This document shows, piece by piece, positions 8,168 through 16,145 of a stretch of DNA of 64,000 nucleotides (position 1 is its first letter; each line of letters opens with the position of its first letter). The stretch is from Aureimonas sp. AU20 (lineage in GTDB: Bacteria > Pseudomonadota > Alphaproteobacteria > Rhizobiales > Rhizobiaceae). The position numbers and the translations under genes are program-made. The notes under the pieces were generated by a model. The model was not told the origin of the DNA and made no database searches. It was given only the letters and a program-made list of their open reading frames with translations. The stretch lies in contig NZ_CP006369.1 in NCBI RefSeq assembly GCF_001442755.1, positions 124,001 through 188,000 on the forward strand. Direction: 5' to 3'.

Positions 8168-9687
8168 GAGGGGTCGAGGTCCTGTCCTGCCGCGAGCGCC
8201 ACGGCCGCGCCCTGCGTCTTGCCCGCGCCGGTCAGCGTGCCAACGATCCGCCCTTCGCGCATGACGAGCAGCCGGTCGCTGATGGCCACCGCTTCCTCCA
8301 GATCGGAGGTGACGAGGAGCGTCGCGCAGCCGCGCGAGGCGTTTTCCGAAAGAAAATGATGGATCTGAACGCGCGCGCCGACATCGACGCCGCGCGTCGG
8401 CTCGTGCAGCACGAGCACGTCGGGGTCGGCCGCCATGCGCGAGGCCAGAAGCACCTTCTGCTGGTTGCCGCCGCTGAGCTCGCCCACGGGCTGCTCGATG
8501 CTGCGGCAGCGCACGTCGAAGCGCTTGGCGACGTCCCCCGCCGCGCGCCGCTCCGCCCTCTGCCGCAGGAAACCGAAGCGCGACAGGCGCTTCAGCACCA
8601 TGGCCGAGAGATTGTTGCGGATGGCGTGGCCCAGCACGAGCCCGTTGCGCTTGCGCTCGGCGGGGAGATAGGCGACGCCCGCCCGCCTCGCTTCGAGGGG
8701 CGAGCGGAAGGGAGGCCGGGCGATCCCGTTCAAGACGAGTTCGCCCGACATCTCCGGTCGCAGGCCGCCGAGCCCTTCGGCCAGAAGATCGGTGCCCGAG
8801 CCGCGCAAGCCGTAGAGACCGACGATCTCCTGGTGGCCGATCTCCAGCGAAACGCCGTGGAGTGCCACCGTGCCGCCATGGCGCCAGTCGGCAAGACGCA
8901 GAACCGGCTCGCCTCGCGCGGCGTCAGCCCCGCCGCGATGAACGGCCTCGCCGGCGGCCTGCCCCAGCATGTCGGCGATGAGTTCGCCCGGCGTCGTCTC
9001 GCTCGGTCGGCGCACGGCCACCACCGAGCCGTTGCGCAGCACCGCGACGCGGTGGCTGAAGCCGAAGACCTCGTCCATCCGGTGCGAGATGTAGATGATG
9101 CCGACGCCTTCGGCGTTGAGCCGCCCGAGAATGGCGAAGAGCGCCCGGCTTTCCGCTTCGCTCAATGCCGCCGTCGGCTCGTCCAGCACGATGAGCCGCG
9201 CGCGGCGCGTCAGCGCCTTGGCGATTTCTGCGATCTGACGGTCGGCGAGCTTGAGGTCGCCCATGCGGCGCGAGAGGTCGCCGAGGTCGATGCCGTAGCG
9301 CCGGCACTCTTCCTCGGCCCGCCTAATGCTGGCGGCGCGGCGCGTCATCCCGGCGCGGGCGGGCCATTGGTTGAGAAGGATGTTCTCCGCCACGCTCATG
9401 TCGGGCAGATAGGCCAGCTCCTGCGGAATGAAGGCGATGCCCTTGGCGAGCGCGGCGCGCGGCGCGGAAAAGCTGACGCGCTCTCCGTCCAGAAGGATCT
9501 CGCCCTCGTCCGGCTGCGCCACACCCGTCAGGATGCGCGAGAAGGTCGACTTTCCCGCCCCGTTCTCGCCGATCAGCGCGATGGACTCGCCCCGGTCGAG
9601 CTGGAGATCGACTCCCGACAGGACGCGGTGCGCGCCATAGCTCTTGGCGATGCCGCGCAGCTGCAGAAGCGGCGCGCCCTCGCTCAT
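8164..9687 (-). CDS. Sugar-type ABC importer ATPase with two nucleotide-binding domains
   Basis: The 507-residue protein has two ABC domains like RbsA/MglA/XylG. The first carries Walker A GENGAGKST near residue 40, Walker B LIVLDEPTAAL and a degenerate signature LADRQIAEIAKAL. The second has a degenerate Walker A (GLRGSGTD), signature LSGGNQQKVLLASR and Walker B LVLHEPTRGVD. These asymmetries are normal for the group. It energises uptake through the permease encoded downstream. The ATG at 9687 overlaps the stop of the M81 gene (ATGA) and was chosen because MSEGAPLLQLRGI begins the first domain. A longer open frame upstream is only antisense-like shadow. All four upstream genes of this operon run within a few bases of one another, which suggests a single transcript. 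Confidence 0.94.
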   Translation of the reverse strand: MSEGAPLLQLRGIAKSYGAHRVLSGVDLQLDRGESIALIGENGAGKSTFSRILTGVAQPDEGEILLDGERVSFSAPRAALAKGIAFIPQELAYLPDMSVAENILLNQWPARAGMTRRAASIRRAEEECRRYGIDLGDLSRRMGDLKLADRQIAEIAKALTRRARLIVLDEPTAALSEAESRALFAILGRLNAEGVGIIYISHRMDEVFGFSHRVAVLRNGSVVAVRRPSETTPGELIADMLGQAAGEAVHRGGADAARGEPVLRLADWRHGGTVALHGVSLEIGHQEIVGLYGLRGSGTDLLAEGLGGLRPEMSGELVLNGIARPPFRSPLEARRAGVAYLPAERKRNGLVLGHAIRNNLSAMVLKRLSRFGFLRQRAERRAAGDVAKRFDVRCRSIEQPVGELSGGNQQKVLLASRMAADPDVLVLHEPTRGVDVGARVQIHHFLSENASRGCATLLVTSDLEEAVAISDRLLVMREGRIVGTLTGAGKTQGAAVALAAGQDLDPS

Positions 9688-11165
9688 GCCGCCCCCTGCC
9701 GGATCGGGTCGATGGCGAACGGATTGTCGACGATCGGCCAAAGCGGGCGCGCGGCGCTCGGCAGGTGGAGCGAGGCGAAGTCCGGCGATGCGCTGCCTTC
9801 GACGCCGACATAGACGACGCGATCGGCCTCCGGCGCGAAGCCGGCGTTGAAGTGCTGCGCGGATTTGACGAACACCGTGTCGTAATCGCGCAGCGCCACG
9901 CCGAACTGCGTATAGGCATCGGGGTGGAAGGTCTGCGTGCGCAGTGCGTTGAGGACGAGATGCAGGCCGTCCGCCTCCAGAAGCACCGTGTCGCCCATGG
10001 CCTGCTTGCCATTGCCGAAGGTCTGGAAAGCGTCCCGCCGAAGCGCGAGAACGCGCACATGCAGATCCACGGGATCGCCCGACATGGGGCTGGTCTTGCC
10101 GCCGACGCGTAGCGACAGCCGCGCGCCTTCGCCCGCGTCCATGCAGATGCGCACGGCGACCGGGTCCCAGTAGCAGCCGGTCAGGCAGCGCCGCGCGCCC
10201 GCGTTCACCAAAGCGCGCAGAAGGAACGTGGAGTCGCTCGCCGATCCCGCTCCCGCGTTGTCGGAGACATCGGCCAGCACCGTCAGCCCGTCGGGCGGCG
10301 AGAGGGCCATTTGCACGGCCTCGTCCAGGCCCAGCAGCCGTTCGGTGGTCCGATCGCGAAGGGTCCAGATTTCCTCGGCCAGATGGCTGGCGGTGCGCCG
10401 CGCCAGATGCGCGTCGCCATCCGTCACCGCGATGATCTTCGCGCCGACCTCGGGCACATCCGCCCAGGGAAAGCCATGCACGAAGGAGAGGGAGAGAACG
10501 CCGTCCTTCCCTTCCGCCGCGCTCATCCGATCCACGAAGCCGCGCACCGGCTCCTGCGGCGTGCGCCAGACGCCGAGCATGCGGCAGTCGGCCACCGCGA
10601 CGACGGGCCGGGTCCGCCCCGCGCGCGCGTCGTGGCACAGCTGAAACAGATCGCGGGCCCGGTCGTCCACGTCGATATGGGGATATTCCTTGTAGGCGAG
10701 AACGACGTTGGCGGCACTCACCATGCGGTCCGTCAGGTGGCAATGGAGGTCGAGCTCGACACCGACGATGGCCTCCGGCCCGAGGCGCTCCCGGATCGCG
10801 CGCAGCAGCTCGCCCTCGCAGTCGGGCTCCTCGTCGGCCACCATCGCCCCGTGCAGCTGAAGCAGCGCCATGTCGACCGGACCCGCCGCGTCGAGATCGG
10901 CGAGAATGCGGTCGCGCAGCTCTTCCCAGACGTCCTGGCGGGTCGGGCCGGCGGGCTGGGCGAAGGCCGACAGGCTCTCCACGACCTCGTAGCCTTCGGC
11001 CTCGCCGAGCCCGCGCCATTCGCGCATCGGGCCGGCGAACCAGTGCCGGGAGGTGCGGGATGCGTCCGAGAGGAGGTAGAGATCGTCTTCGAAGGCGGAC
11101 CGGCCCGTGGGAATGGGAGAGAATGTGTTCGTCTCGGTTCCGAGAGCGGCGATGAAGAGTTTCAT
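9684..11165 (-). CDS. M81 family metallopeptidase (MlrC-like)
   Basis: The 493-residue product matches the M81/DUF1485 family typified by MlrC of microcystin degradation. MKLFIAALGTETNTFSPIPTG opens the N-terminal domain. LLQLHGAMVADEEPDCEGELL (near 102-122) and DLHCHLTDRMV (139-149) carry putative zinc ligands, and YKEYPHIDVDDRA follows. The C-terminal MlrC domain starts with a VLADVSDNAGAGSASDST motif. Apart from MlrC, which cleaves linearised cyclic peptides, substrates in this family are largely unknown. The ATG at 11165 was chosen because it directly opens the conserved domain. It is the first gene of the importer operon, so the enzyme probably acts in the cytoplasm on whatever the transporter brings in. 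A divergent LysR gene lies 106 bases away. Confidence 0.9.
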   Translation of the reverse strand: MKLFIAALGTETNTFSPIPTGRSAFEDDLYLLSDASRTSRHWFAGPMREWRGLGEAEGYEVVESLSAFAQPAGPTRQDVWEELRDRILADLDAAGPVDMALLQLHGAMVADEEPDCEGELLRAIRERLGPEAIVGVELDLHCHLTDRMVSAANVVLAYKEYPHIDVDDRARDLFQLCHDARAGRTRPVVAVADCRMLGVWRTPQEPVRGFVDRMSAAEGKDGVLSLSFVHGFPWADVPEVGAKIIAVTDGDAHLARRTASHLAEEIWTLRDRTTERLLGLDEAVQMALSPPDGLTVLADVSDNAGAGSASDSTFLLRALVNAGARRCLTGCYWDPVAVRICMDAGEGARLSLRVGGKTSPMSGDPVDLHVRVLALRRDAFQTFGNGKQAMGDTVLLEADGLHLVLNALRTQTFHPDAYTQFGVALRDYDTVFVKSAQHFNAGFAPEADRVVYVGVEGSASPDFASLHLPSAARPLWPIVDNPFAIDPIRQGAA

Positions 11166-11234
11166 CTGAGATCCATGCCGTTGAGCCATCCCATTCGAAT
11201 GCCTCTTCGATACGCATCTTTCTGGCTGCACTGC

Positions 11235-11246
11235 CATTGATCAATG
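11235..11246. promoter_or_regulatory. Palindrome in M81/LysR divergent promoter
   Basis: CATTGATCAATG is a perfect 12-base palindrome. It sits 25 bases upstream of the LysR start and 69 bases upstream of the M81 gene. This location suits a LysR operator or autoregulatory site. Confidence 0.35.
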
Positions 11247-11271
11247 ACACCGATAGACCTTATCGTTGCAC

Positions 11272-12222
11272 ATGATGCAACGGAACGCGAACCCTTTAAC
11301 CCTTCTGGACGAGCGGCGCCTACGCGTCGTTTACGAGGTCGTGGCCTGCGACGGGGTGCGCTCGGCGGCGGAGCGGCTGGAGATGGACGCCTCCGTCGTC
11401 AGCCGTCACATCGCTCAACTCGAGCGTCAGCTCGGTGTCTCCCTGTTCGACCGGGTGGGGCGGCAGATGCGCCCGACCGAGGCGGGGCGCATGCTCTTCA
11501 GCTTCGTGCGCGAGCGGCATATCCACAGCCACGACTTTCTGGCCAAGCTCGGCGACCTTCGGGACCTGCGCTCGGGCTCGGTCGCCATCGCGACGGGCGA
11601 GGGGTTTCTGGTCGATCTCCTGCGCCAGCCCGTCGCCGCCTTCCTGCGCCAGCACCCCGAGGTCGTGCTGCGCATCGAGGCCATGACCGTGGACGCCATG
11701 GTGCAGGGCGTGGCGAGCGACGAGTTCGAGATCGCCATCGCCCACAATTCGCAGCCCCATCCCGCGCTGCGCGCTGTTCACACGCGGCCTCTGCCCATCG
11801 AGTTGATCGTGCGGGCCGACCATCCCCTGGTGAGGGGCCGCACGGCCCTCTCTGTGCCCGACCTTCTGGAGTTTCCGCTGGCGCTCCTGAAAACCGGCTT
11901 CGGCCTTCAGAAGGCGGTGGAGGTCGTGGAGTTCATCGAGCGCGTTCGCTTCGCGCCGCAGGTCGTCACCAACTCGCTCGCCGGTCTTCGCGCCTTCGTG
12001 CTGGCGGGCCTCGGCGCCACCTTCATGCCGGCCCTCGTGATGCAGGACGAGATCCGCTCAGGCGAAGTTCTGGCCCTGCCGATCCAGAGCGAGATCATGA
12101 GCGGAGCCGAGATGCATCTCCTGGTCCGCAAAAGCCGCAAGCTCTCCCCCGCCGCCTCGCAGGCCCTGGTCCACCTCACGCGGTATCTTTCGCGCGTCCC
12201 GCCCAATGCCGCCGAGGTATGA
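11272..12222 (+). CDS. LysR-family transcriptional regulator
   Basis: The 316-residue protein has an N-terminal winged helix (LLDERRLRVVYEVVACDGVRSAAERLEMDASVVSRHIAQLERQLGVSLFDR) and PTEAGRMLF, followed by a LysR substrate-binding domain with two alpha/beta lobes. The DNA-reading helix has Asp-Ala-Ser-Val-Val-Ser where many relatives have Gln-Ser/Pro-Ala-Val-Ser. The ATG at 11272 is adopted. A TTG at 11266 and an ATG at 11275 are alternatives, and no clear ribosome-binding site decides between them. It diverges from the M81-importer operon, the classical LysR arrangement, and probably activates that operon when bound to the imported substrate or a breakdown product. Confidence 0.9.
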   Translation: MMQRNANPLTLLDERRLRVVYEVVACDGVRSAAERLEMDASVVSRHIAQLERQLGVSLFDRVGRQMRPTEAGRMLFSFVRERHIHSHDFLAKLGDLRDLRSGSVAIATGEGFLVDLLRQPVAAFLRQHPEVVLRIEAMTVDAMVQGVASDEFEIAIAHNSQPHPALRAVHTRPLPIELIVRADHPLVRGRTALSVPDLLEFPLALLKTGFGLQKAVEVVEFIERVRFAPQVVTNSLAGLRAFVLAGLGATFMPALVMQDEIRSGEVLALPIQSEIMSGAEMHLLVRKSRKLSPAASQALVHLTRYLSRVPPNAAEV

Positions 12223-12274
12223 GGCGGTGGGGCTTAAACCGATCGAGACGCGATGATCGCGCTTTACCCGACTG

Positions 12275-12706
12275 TCAGGGGGTGTCGACGAGCCATTTCG
12301 CCATGACGGTTCGCGGCGCGACCTCGAAGCCCAGATGCTCGTAGAAGGAGACGACCTTCGTGTTTGTCTCCCGCACCAGAAGTTGCACCTTCACGACGCC
12401 GCGCTCGCGAAGCCAGGCCTCGCCGGCCTCGACCATCTGACGACCGAAGCCCTGCCCCTGAGCCGTTGGATCGGCGGCGACGTAGTAAAGCCAGCCGCGA
12501 TGGCCGTCATGACCGACCATGACGCTGGCGACGACATGTCCCGCTTCGTCCTGGCCCACCAGCACGTCCGATGCCGCGCCCGCCAAGGCGAAACGGAAGT
12601 CCGTAGCAGGGTCGTTGTAGCTCGCAACCAGGCCGCACTCCCGCCAGAGTTCGGCGACGCGGGGCTCGTCATCGGTGCTGGCGTTGCGAATGATCAGTGG
12701 AAGCAT
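12275..12706 (-). CDS. GNAT family N-acetyltransferase, YpeA-like
   Basis: The 143-residue protein is a full-length GNAT domain. IIRNASTDDEPRVAELWRECGL opens it. VASVMVGHDGHRGWLYYVAADPTAQGQGFGRQMV contains the acetyl-CoA pyrophosphate loop (Gln-Gly-Gln-Gly-Phe-Gly), and SFYEHLGFEV is the final motif. The order and the NDP and GHDGHRGWLYY motifs resemble Escherichia coli YpeA, whose substrate is poorly defined. It would transfer acetyl from acetyl-CoA to an amine in the cytoplasm. The gene is convergent with the LysR gene upstream and stands alone. The substrate is unknown. Confidence 0.88.
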   Translation of the reverse strand: MLPLIIRNASTDDEPRVAELWRECGLVASYNDPATDFRFALAGAASDVLVGQDEAGHVVASVMVGHDGHRGWLYYVAADPTAQGQGFGRQMVEAGEAWLRERGVVKVQLLVRETNTKVVSFYEHLGFEVAPRTVMAKWLVDTP

Positions 12707-12932
12707 GCTGTCTCAACCGGAATGAACGGGATGGGAAGCGTCAAAGGCGCCTCTGGCATATATAAGCCACTTCGACAGAAGTCGCACGAGCGCACGCCAA
12801 GGCCGCAGCGGGCGCGCATAAGCGCCGCCGCTTGATGTCGATCATCGTGGGGATGAGGCAGCGTTGGCTTTGACCCCATCGCCTCGCGTCAGGATCGGCG
12901 CGTGGGCCGACTGGCGCCGCCTGTTCCGTCGC

Positions 12933-13679
12933 TTATCCGCCGAGCTGCGTGAAGAGTGAGCGCAGAAGATCGTCGCCCGGCATCTTGGCGAGGGGAATGC
13001 CGTTCTCCTCGAACCAGCTCTCGTCCGCTTCGGGATGGGGGCCGCTGAGCACCACGACGCCACGGCGGAACGTGTAGCGCGCCGCCGCGATGTCGCCGTT
13101 CTCGTAGGTCGCGATCGTTCGGAAGCCCGGATCGTCCCTAGCCTTCGGCAGATAGGCCCCGTCTTGAAAGAAGACGGTCTGCGTTTGTCCGTTCCAGCGC
13201 GTCGAGACCGCCGTGCTTTCGATCGTGTCCACGGGGAAGCCGGGGCGTCCGACCTCGGAATCGAGCTCCTGCTCGATGAGGCCGAGCCCGTAGCCGCTGG
13301 CGAGATAGGCGCCCATGCAAAGGCCGAGATAGCGCCCGCCGCCAGCAACATAGGTCCGGATCGCCTCGACGCGCGCATCGCCGAAGCTCGCGAAAGCTGC
13401 CGGAATGTCCTGTCCGCCGCCCGGCTGGACATAGACATCGTAGCGTCGCAGCGTCTCCGGCGTGATGTCGATCGCCTCCGCAGGGCCGACGAAGTCGACG
13501 CGGTATTGGGAGCCGAGGCTTTGGATCGCTTCCCCGGCCGTTTCGGAGCAGCCCTCGCAGCCCGCCGGGCCGCGATAGACCGCCACCCGCACCACGCCCG
13601 CCTTCGCGTCACTCGCGAAGGGGGCGAGCGTCCCGGCGAGCACCAGCGCGAAGGCGATGGAAAGGGGAAAGCCGCGCAT
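12933..13679 (-). CDS. Secreted BPL_N/glutamine-amidotransferase-fold protein
   Basis: The 248-residue protein begins with a probable Sec signal (MRGFPLSIAFALVLAGTLAPFASDAKA). It continues as a class-I amidotransferase-like fold of the BPL_N type: VRVAVYRGPAGCEGCS, DVYVQPGGGQDIPAAF, a nucleophile elbow GLCMGAYLAS with a candidate catalytic Cys near residue 127, and VVLSGPHPEAD. BPL_N proteins are named after a domain of eukaryotic biotin ligase and have no settled bacterial function. Export to the periplasm is inferred from the leader. The ATG at 13679 was preferred over an upstream start because it places the hydrophobic leader at the N-terminus and has AAGAAGG upstream. It is monocistronic. 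Confidence 0.78.
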   Translation of the reverse strand: MRGFPLSIAFALVLAGTLAPFASDAKAGVVRVAVYRGPAGCEGCSETAGEAIQSLGSQYRVDFVGPAEAIDITPETLRRYDVYVQPGGGQDIPAAFASFGDARVEAIRTYVAGGGRYLGLCMGAYLASGYGLGLIEQELDSEVGRPGFPVDTIESTAVSTRWNGQTQTVFFQDGAYLPKARDDPGFRTIATYENGDIAAARYTFRRGVVVLSGPHPEADESWFEENGIPLAKMPGDDLLRSLFTQLGG

Positions 13680-14114
13680 GGACTGAACCTTCTTGCGGTC
13701 GGGTGTGGTTTCGCGTGCTGATCGTCGGCGGCCGTTGCCCAATGGGCTCCTCGTGACCGATCACCGGCCCGTGTGGCAGAGGCATGCGAGCGACGAGCAC
13801 TCGCAGCGCGGCCGCAATGGGCGATCACGACCCTTGTCGATCAGGATGGACACGCCAAGGCCCATCATGGCGACGAGTATGCATGTGATGGTAAAGTGTC
13901 TTGCGAGCATCGCCGCCCCCGTTCAAAGGGCAATCTCGCTCCTTTTTGTCCAGAAAAGGTGTGGGTTCGGTGAAGGTTTCGTGGAGGCGCGCCCGCACCG
14001 CCGCATCCATGGCGGCCGGATCAGGATGGTGGGCTTGCCCCTTCGTTCGCCAGCGGGCTCGGCAAGACCGCGAACCGCACCGCCGCGTCCGCGAAGCTCT
14101 TCCGTCGGGCCACC
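13680..14114. other. Intergenic stretch with one possible short ORF
   Basis: These 435 bases lie between the amidotransferase-fold gene and the cupin gene. The only coding candidate is the 49-residue ORF at 13761-13910, listed separately. In 13911-14114 I see no ORF with family likeness, no hairpin with a T-run and no repeat. Confidence 0.5.
13761..13910 (-). CDS. Possible 49-residue cysteine-rich single-pass membrane protein
   Basis: An ATG at 13910 opens a 49-codon frame. Its product has a basic N-terminus (MLARH), one hydrophobic segment (FTITCILVAMMGLGVSILI, residues 6-24), a basic linker (DKGRDRPLRPR) and a short cysteine-rich tail with the pattern C-x-C-x5-C-x-C (Cys36, 38, 44 and 46). 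The membrane-segment-plus-cysteine-pairs design looks deliberate. The upstream GGGGGCGG is only a weak ribosome-binding site and I recognise no family. By the positive-inside rule the tail would be cytoplasmic, where it could bind a metal or zinc. It may equally be a chance ORF. Confidence 0.35.
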   Translation of the reverse strand: MLARHFTITCILVAMMGLGVSILIDKGRDRPLRPRCECSSLACLCHTGR

Positions 14115-14480
14115 TCACGCCAATTGCTGTTCGATCGTCTTCGTCAGCGGCGTGTCGACATCGCCGGTGTGCTTCGTCGTGACGGTCTCGATCAGCACGA
14201 TCCAGCATTCCTCGTCGGCGACGGGGTTGTGCAGGACGCCCTTGGGTACGACGCAGAACTCGCCGGGCTCGAGCACGCGCTCCGCGCCGCCCTCGAACTC
14301 AATCCGCAGGCGGCCGCGCACCACGAGAAAGAGTTCGTCCTCCTCGTCGTGCCTGTGCCAAGCCAGCTCGCCCAGCACCTTGGCGAGTTTGACATACTGG
14401 TCGTTGACCCGGCCGACCACTTTGGGCGACCAATGCTGCGTGACGGCGTCGAAGGCAGCGATCAGGTTGATCGGGTCCAT
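14115..14480 (-). CDS. Cupin-domain protein
   Basis: The 121-residue protein is a single cupin barrel. Motif 1 is WHRHDEEDELFLVVRGRLRIEF, with His-x-His, a Glu and the closing Gly, and motif 2 is PGEFCVVPKGVLHNPVADEE. These residues usually bind a divalent metal. Small stand-alone cupins serve as isomerases, dioxygenases or binding proteins, and nothing here decides between those roles. The ATG at 14480 has GGAGG five bases upstream; an ATG at 14492 overlaps that site and is rejected. It follows the LysE-type exporter gene by 15 bases, so the two are probably co-transcribed. It may handle the solute that the exporter removes. Confidence 0.85.
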   Translation of the reverse strand: MDPINLIAAFDAVTQHWSPKVVGRVNDQYVKLAKVLGELAWHRHDEEDELFLVVRGRLRIEFEGGAERVLEPGEFCVVPKGVLHNPVADEECWIVLIETVTTKHTGDVDTPLTKTIEQQLA

Positions 14481-14495
14481 CGGGTCCTCCATTCG

Positions 14496-15083
14496 TTATA
14501 GCCAGACGGGGACAATGGAGAGGGCCAAGAGCAGGCCGAGCAGCCTGTTGAGCCTTCGCCAGTGCCGATCGCCGCGCATGGCCCGCGCCAGAACGAGACC
14601 CGCCGCGCACCACAGCGCGAGCGAGGCGAGGGCAAGAAGGCCGAAGACGGCGGCCAGAAGTGCGCCGAGCTGCACCGGGCCGGAGGCAACAGCCACGAAG
14701 GAGGCCGCCGCTCCCGTCGTCATCGCCCAGCCCTTCGGATTGTGCCAGAGCATCCAGACGCCTGCGAGAAAGCCGCTCGGCCGCGCATTCCCGTCCAGGC
14801 GCGGGGCGCCCCGCCGCGCGGTCTGCCACGCCAGCCAGAGCAGATAGGCCGAGCCCGAAGCCTTCATGGCGAGGGCGAGCGAGGGCAGTGCGAGAAGGAG
14901 CCCGGCCAGGCCGAACCCGGCCAGCGCCGCCATCGAAGCGAGACCCGCCGCGATGCCCGCGATGAGGGGAAGGGAGGGACGGAAGCCGAAATTAGCGCCC
15001 GAGATGGTGGCAAGGGTCGTCGCTCCACCCGGACTGATGGTCGAGACGAGGGCGAAGAGGACGAGGGGCGCCATTGTATTCAT
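14496..15083 (-). CDS. LysE/RhtB-family amino-acid exporter
   Basis: The 195-residue protein has about six hydrophobic segments and the LysE/RhtB signature near the N-terminus: LVLFALVSTISPGGATTLATISGANFGFRPSLPLIAGIAAG. A central basic loop (WQTARRGAPRLDGNARPSG) separates the two halves, and FLAGVWMLWHNPKGWAMTTGA is the second family motif. Such proteins export basic or neutral amino acids or homoserine lactone-type metabolites by proton antiport. The ATG at 15083 has GGAG at a good distance; a much longer upstream frame is antisense to the LysR gene. A divergent LysR gene 99 bases away is the usual LysG-like control partner. Confidence 0.9.
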   Translation of the reverse strand: MNTMAPLVLFALVSTISPGGATTLATISGANFGFRPSLPLIAGIAAGLASMAALAGFGLAGLLLALPSLALAMKASGSAYLLWLAWQTARRGAPRLDGNARPSGFLAGVWMLWHNPKGWAMTTGAAASFVAVASGPVQLGALLAAVFGLLALASLALWCAAGLVLARAMRGDRHWRRLNRLLGLLLALSIVPVWL

Positions 15084-15140
15084 CGAGACTGCTCCAGCAG
15101 AACCTGCCACCCCACTATCGGCGGGTCGCGATGCAGCAAA

Positions 15141-15178
15141 GCTAATCTTGCTAAAGACCGACATTAGCATCATTAATG
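15141..15178. promoter_or_regulatory. Candidate LysR operator, LysE/LysR divergent region
   Basis: GCTAAT (15141-15146) and ATTAGC (15163-15168) form an inverted repeat with a 16-base spacer. The palindrome CATTAATG follows at 15171-15178, next to the LysR start. The block is conspicuously AT-rich for this genome. Confidence 0.35.
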
Positions 15179-15182
15179 ACGC

Positions 15183-16052
15183 ATGGCCCGAAACCTCGAC
15201 ATCGCTCTTCTCAGAACCTTCGCGACCGTGGCGGACCAGCGCAGCATGACGCGCGCGAGCGAGCGCCTGCATCTCACGCAAGGGGCGATCAGCCAGCAGA
15301 TCGCGCGGCTCGAAGGGATGGTGGGCGACGCCCTGTTGCTGCGCGATCCGCGCGGCCTGCGCCTGACGCCCGCCGGCGAGCGCCTCCTGCGGCGCGTGCG
15401 TCCGCTGATCGCCGCCAACGACGAAATCTGGTCGGAGATCGAGGGCGGCGTCGCCTCCGGCCCGGTGCGGCTTGGCTTGCCCTTCGATCTCGTCGGCCCC
15501 TGCTTCGCCAGTGCTCTGAAGGACTATTGCGAAGCCTTTCCGCGCATCGACCTTTCGCTCACCTGCGCATCCTCGCCCGATCTTCTCGACCTGATCGGGG
15601 AGGGACGCATCGACATCGCGGTGGTCGAGGAGGAGGCCGGGTCGGCCAGCGGTGAGACGCTGGCGATCGACCGCCTCGTCTGGGTCTCGGCACGGGCGGG
15701 CCAGGCGCCGCTTCGCAGCCCAATGCCGATCTCGCTGGTGGCCGAGACCTGCGTGTTCCGGCCCGCCGTCCTGGCGGCGCTGGCGCAGGCGGAACGCGCC
15801 AGCCGGATGGTGTTCGAGAACGGCGGGCTCGACGCGACGCGAACGATGGTCCGCATGGACATGGCCGTGTCGGCCTGGCTCGCCACCACCGTTCCAGCCG
15901 ATCTCGACATCGTCGCGCCGGACGCCGGCCTGCCTCCGCTGCCGAGCTACGCCATCACCCTGCACCGGGCCGACAGCGCGCGGGGCGCGGCGTTCGACGA
16001 ACTCGTGCGCACCCTTCGCGAGGCCATGGCGAGGCCGCGCTTGGCGGCGTGA
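15183..16052 (+). CDS. LysR-family transcriptional regulator
   Basis: The 289-residue protein opens with the LysR winged helix (LDIALLRTFATVADQRSMTRASERLHLTQGAISQQIARLEGMVGDALLLRD) and LTPAGERLL, then a periplasmic-binding-like effector domain (VRLGLPFDLVGPCFASALKDYCEAFPRIDLSL; IDIAVVEEEAG). It is divergent from the LysE-type exporter gene and its cupin partner. By analogy with the LysG/ArgP family it most likely activates the exporter on sensing excess substrate and represses itself. The start codon lies four bases after the AT-rich inverted repeat. The C-terminus is normal length for the family. Confidence 0.9.
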   Translation: MARNLDIALLRTFATVADQRSMTRASERLHLTQGAISQQIARLEGMVGDALLLRDPRGLRLTPAGERLLRRVRPLIAANDEIWSEIEGGVASGPVRLGLPFDLVGPCFASALKDYCEAFPRIDLSLTCASSPDLLDLIGEGRIDIAVVEEEAGSASGETLAIDRLVWVSARAGQAPLRSPMPISLVAETCVFRPAVLAALAQAERASRMVFENGGLDATRTMVRMDMAVSAWLATTVPADLDIVAPDAGLPPLPSYAITLHRADSARGAAFDELVRTLREAMARPRLAA

Positions 16053-16145
16053 CGAACGCTTGCGAAAGCGCGCTTCCGGAGGTGGAAAGGGTGCAAACGG
16101 GACGGTCCGCTGCCTGACTGCAACAAACCGAAGTGAACCGCCTCG

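Noticed and set aside
8356..9813. Long plus-strand frame opposite the sugar-type ATPase
   Set aside because: Low-complexity Ala/Arg shadow composition; the minus-strand ATPase motifs are unambiguous.
8164..11250. 1028-residue minus-strand frame as a peptidase-ATPase fusion
   Set aside because: The N-terminal half is out of frame with the M81 gene; the ATPase starts at 9687 behind an ATGA overlap.
12694..12879. Small minus-strand frame upstream of the GNAT gene
   Set aside because: Overlaps the GNAT start, has no ribosome-binding site and no conserved feature.
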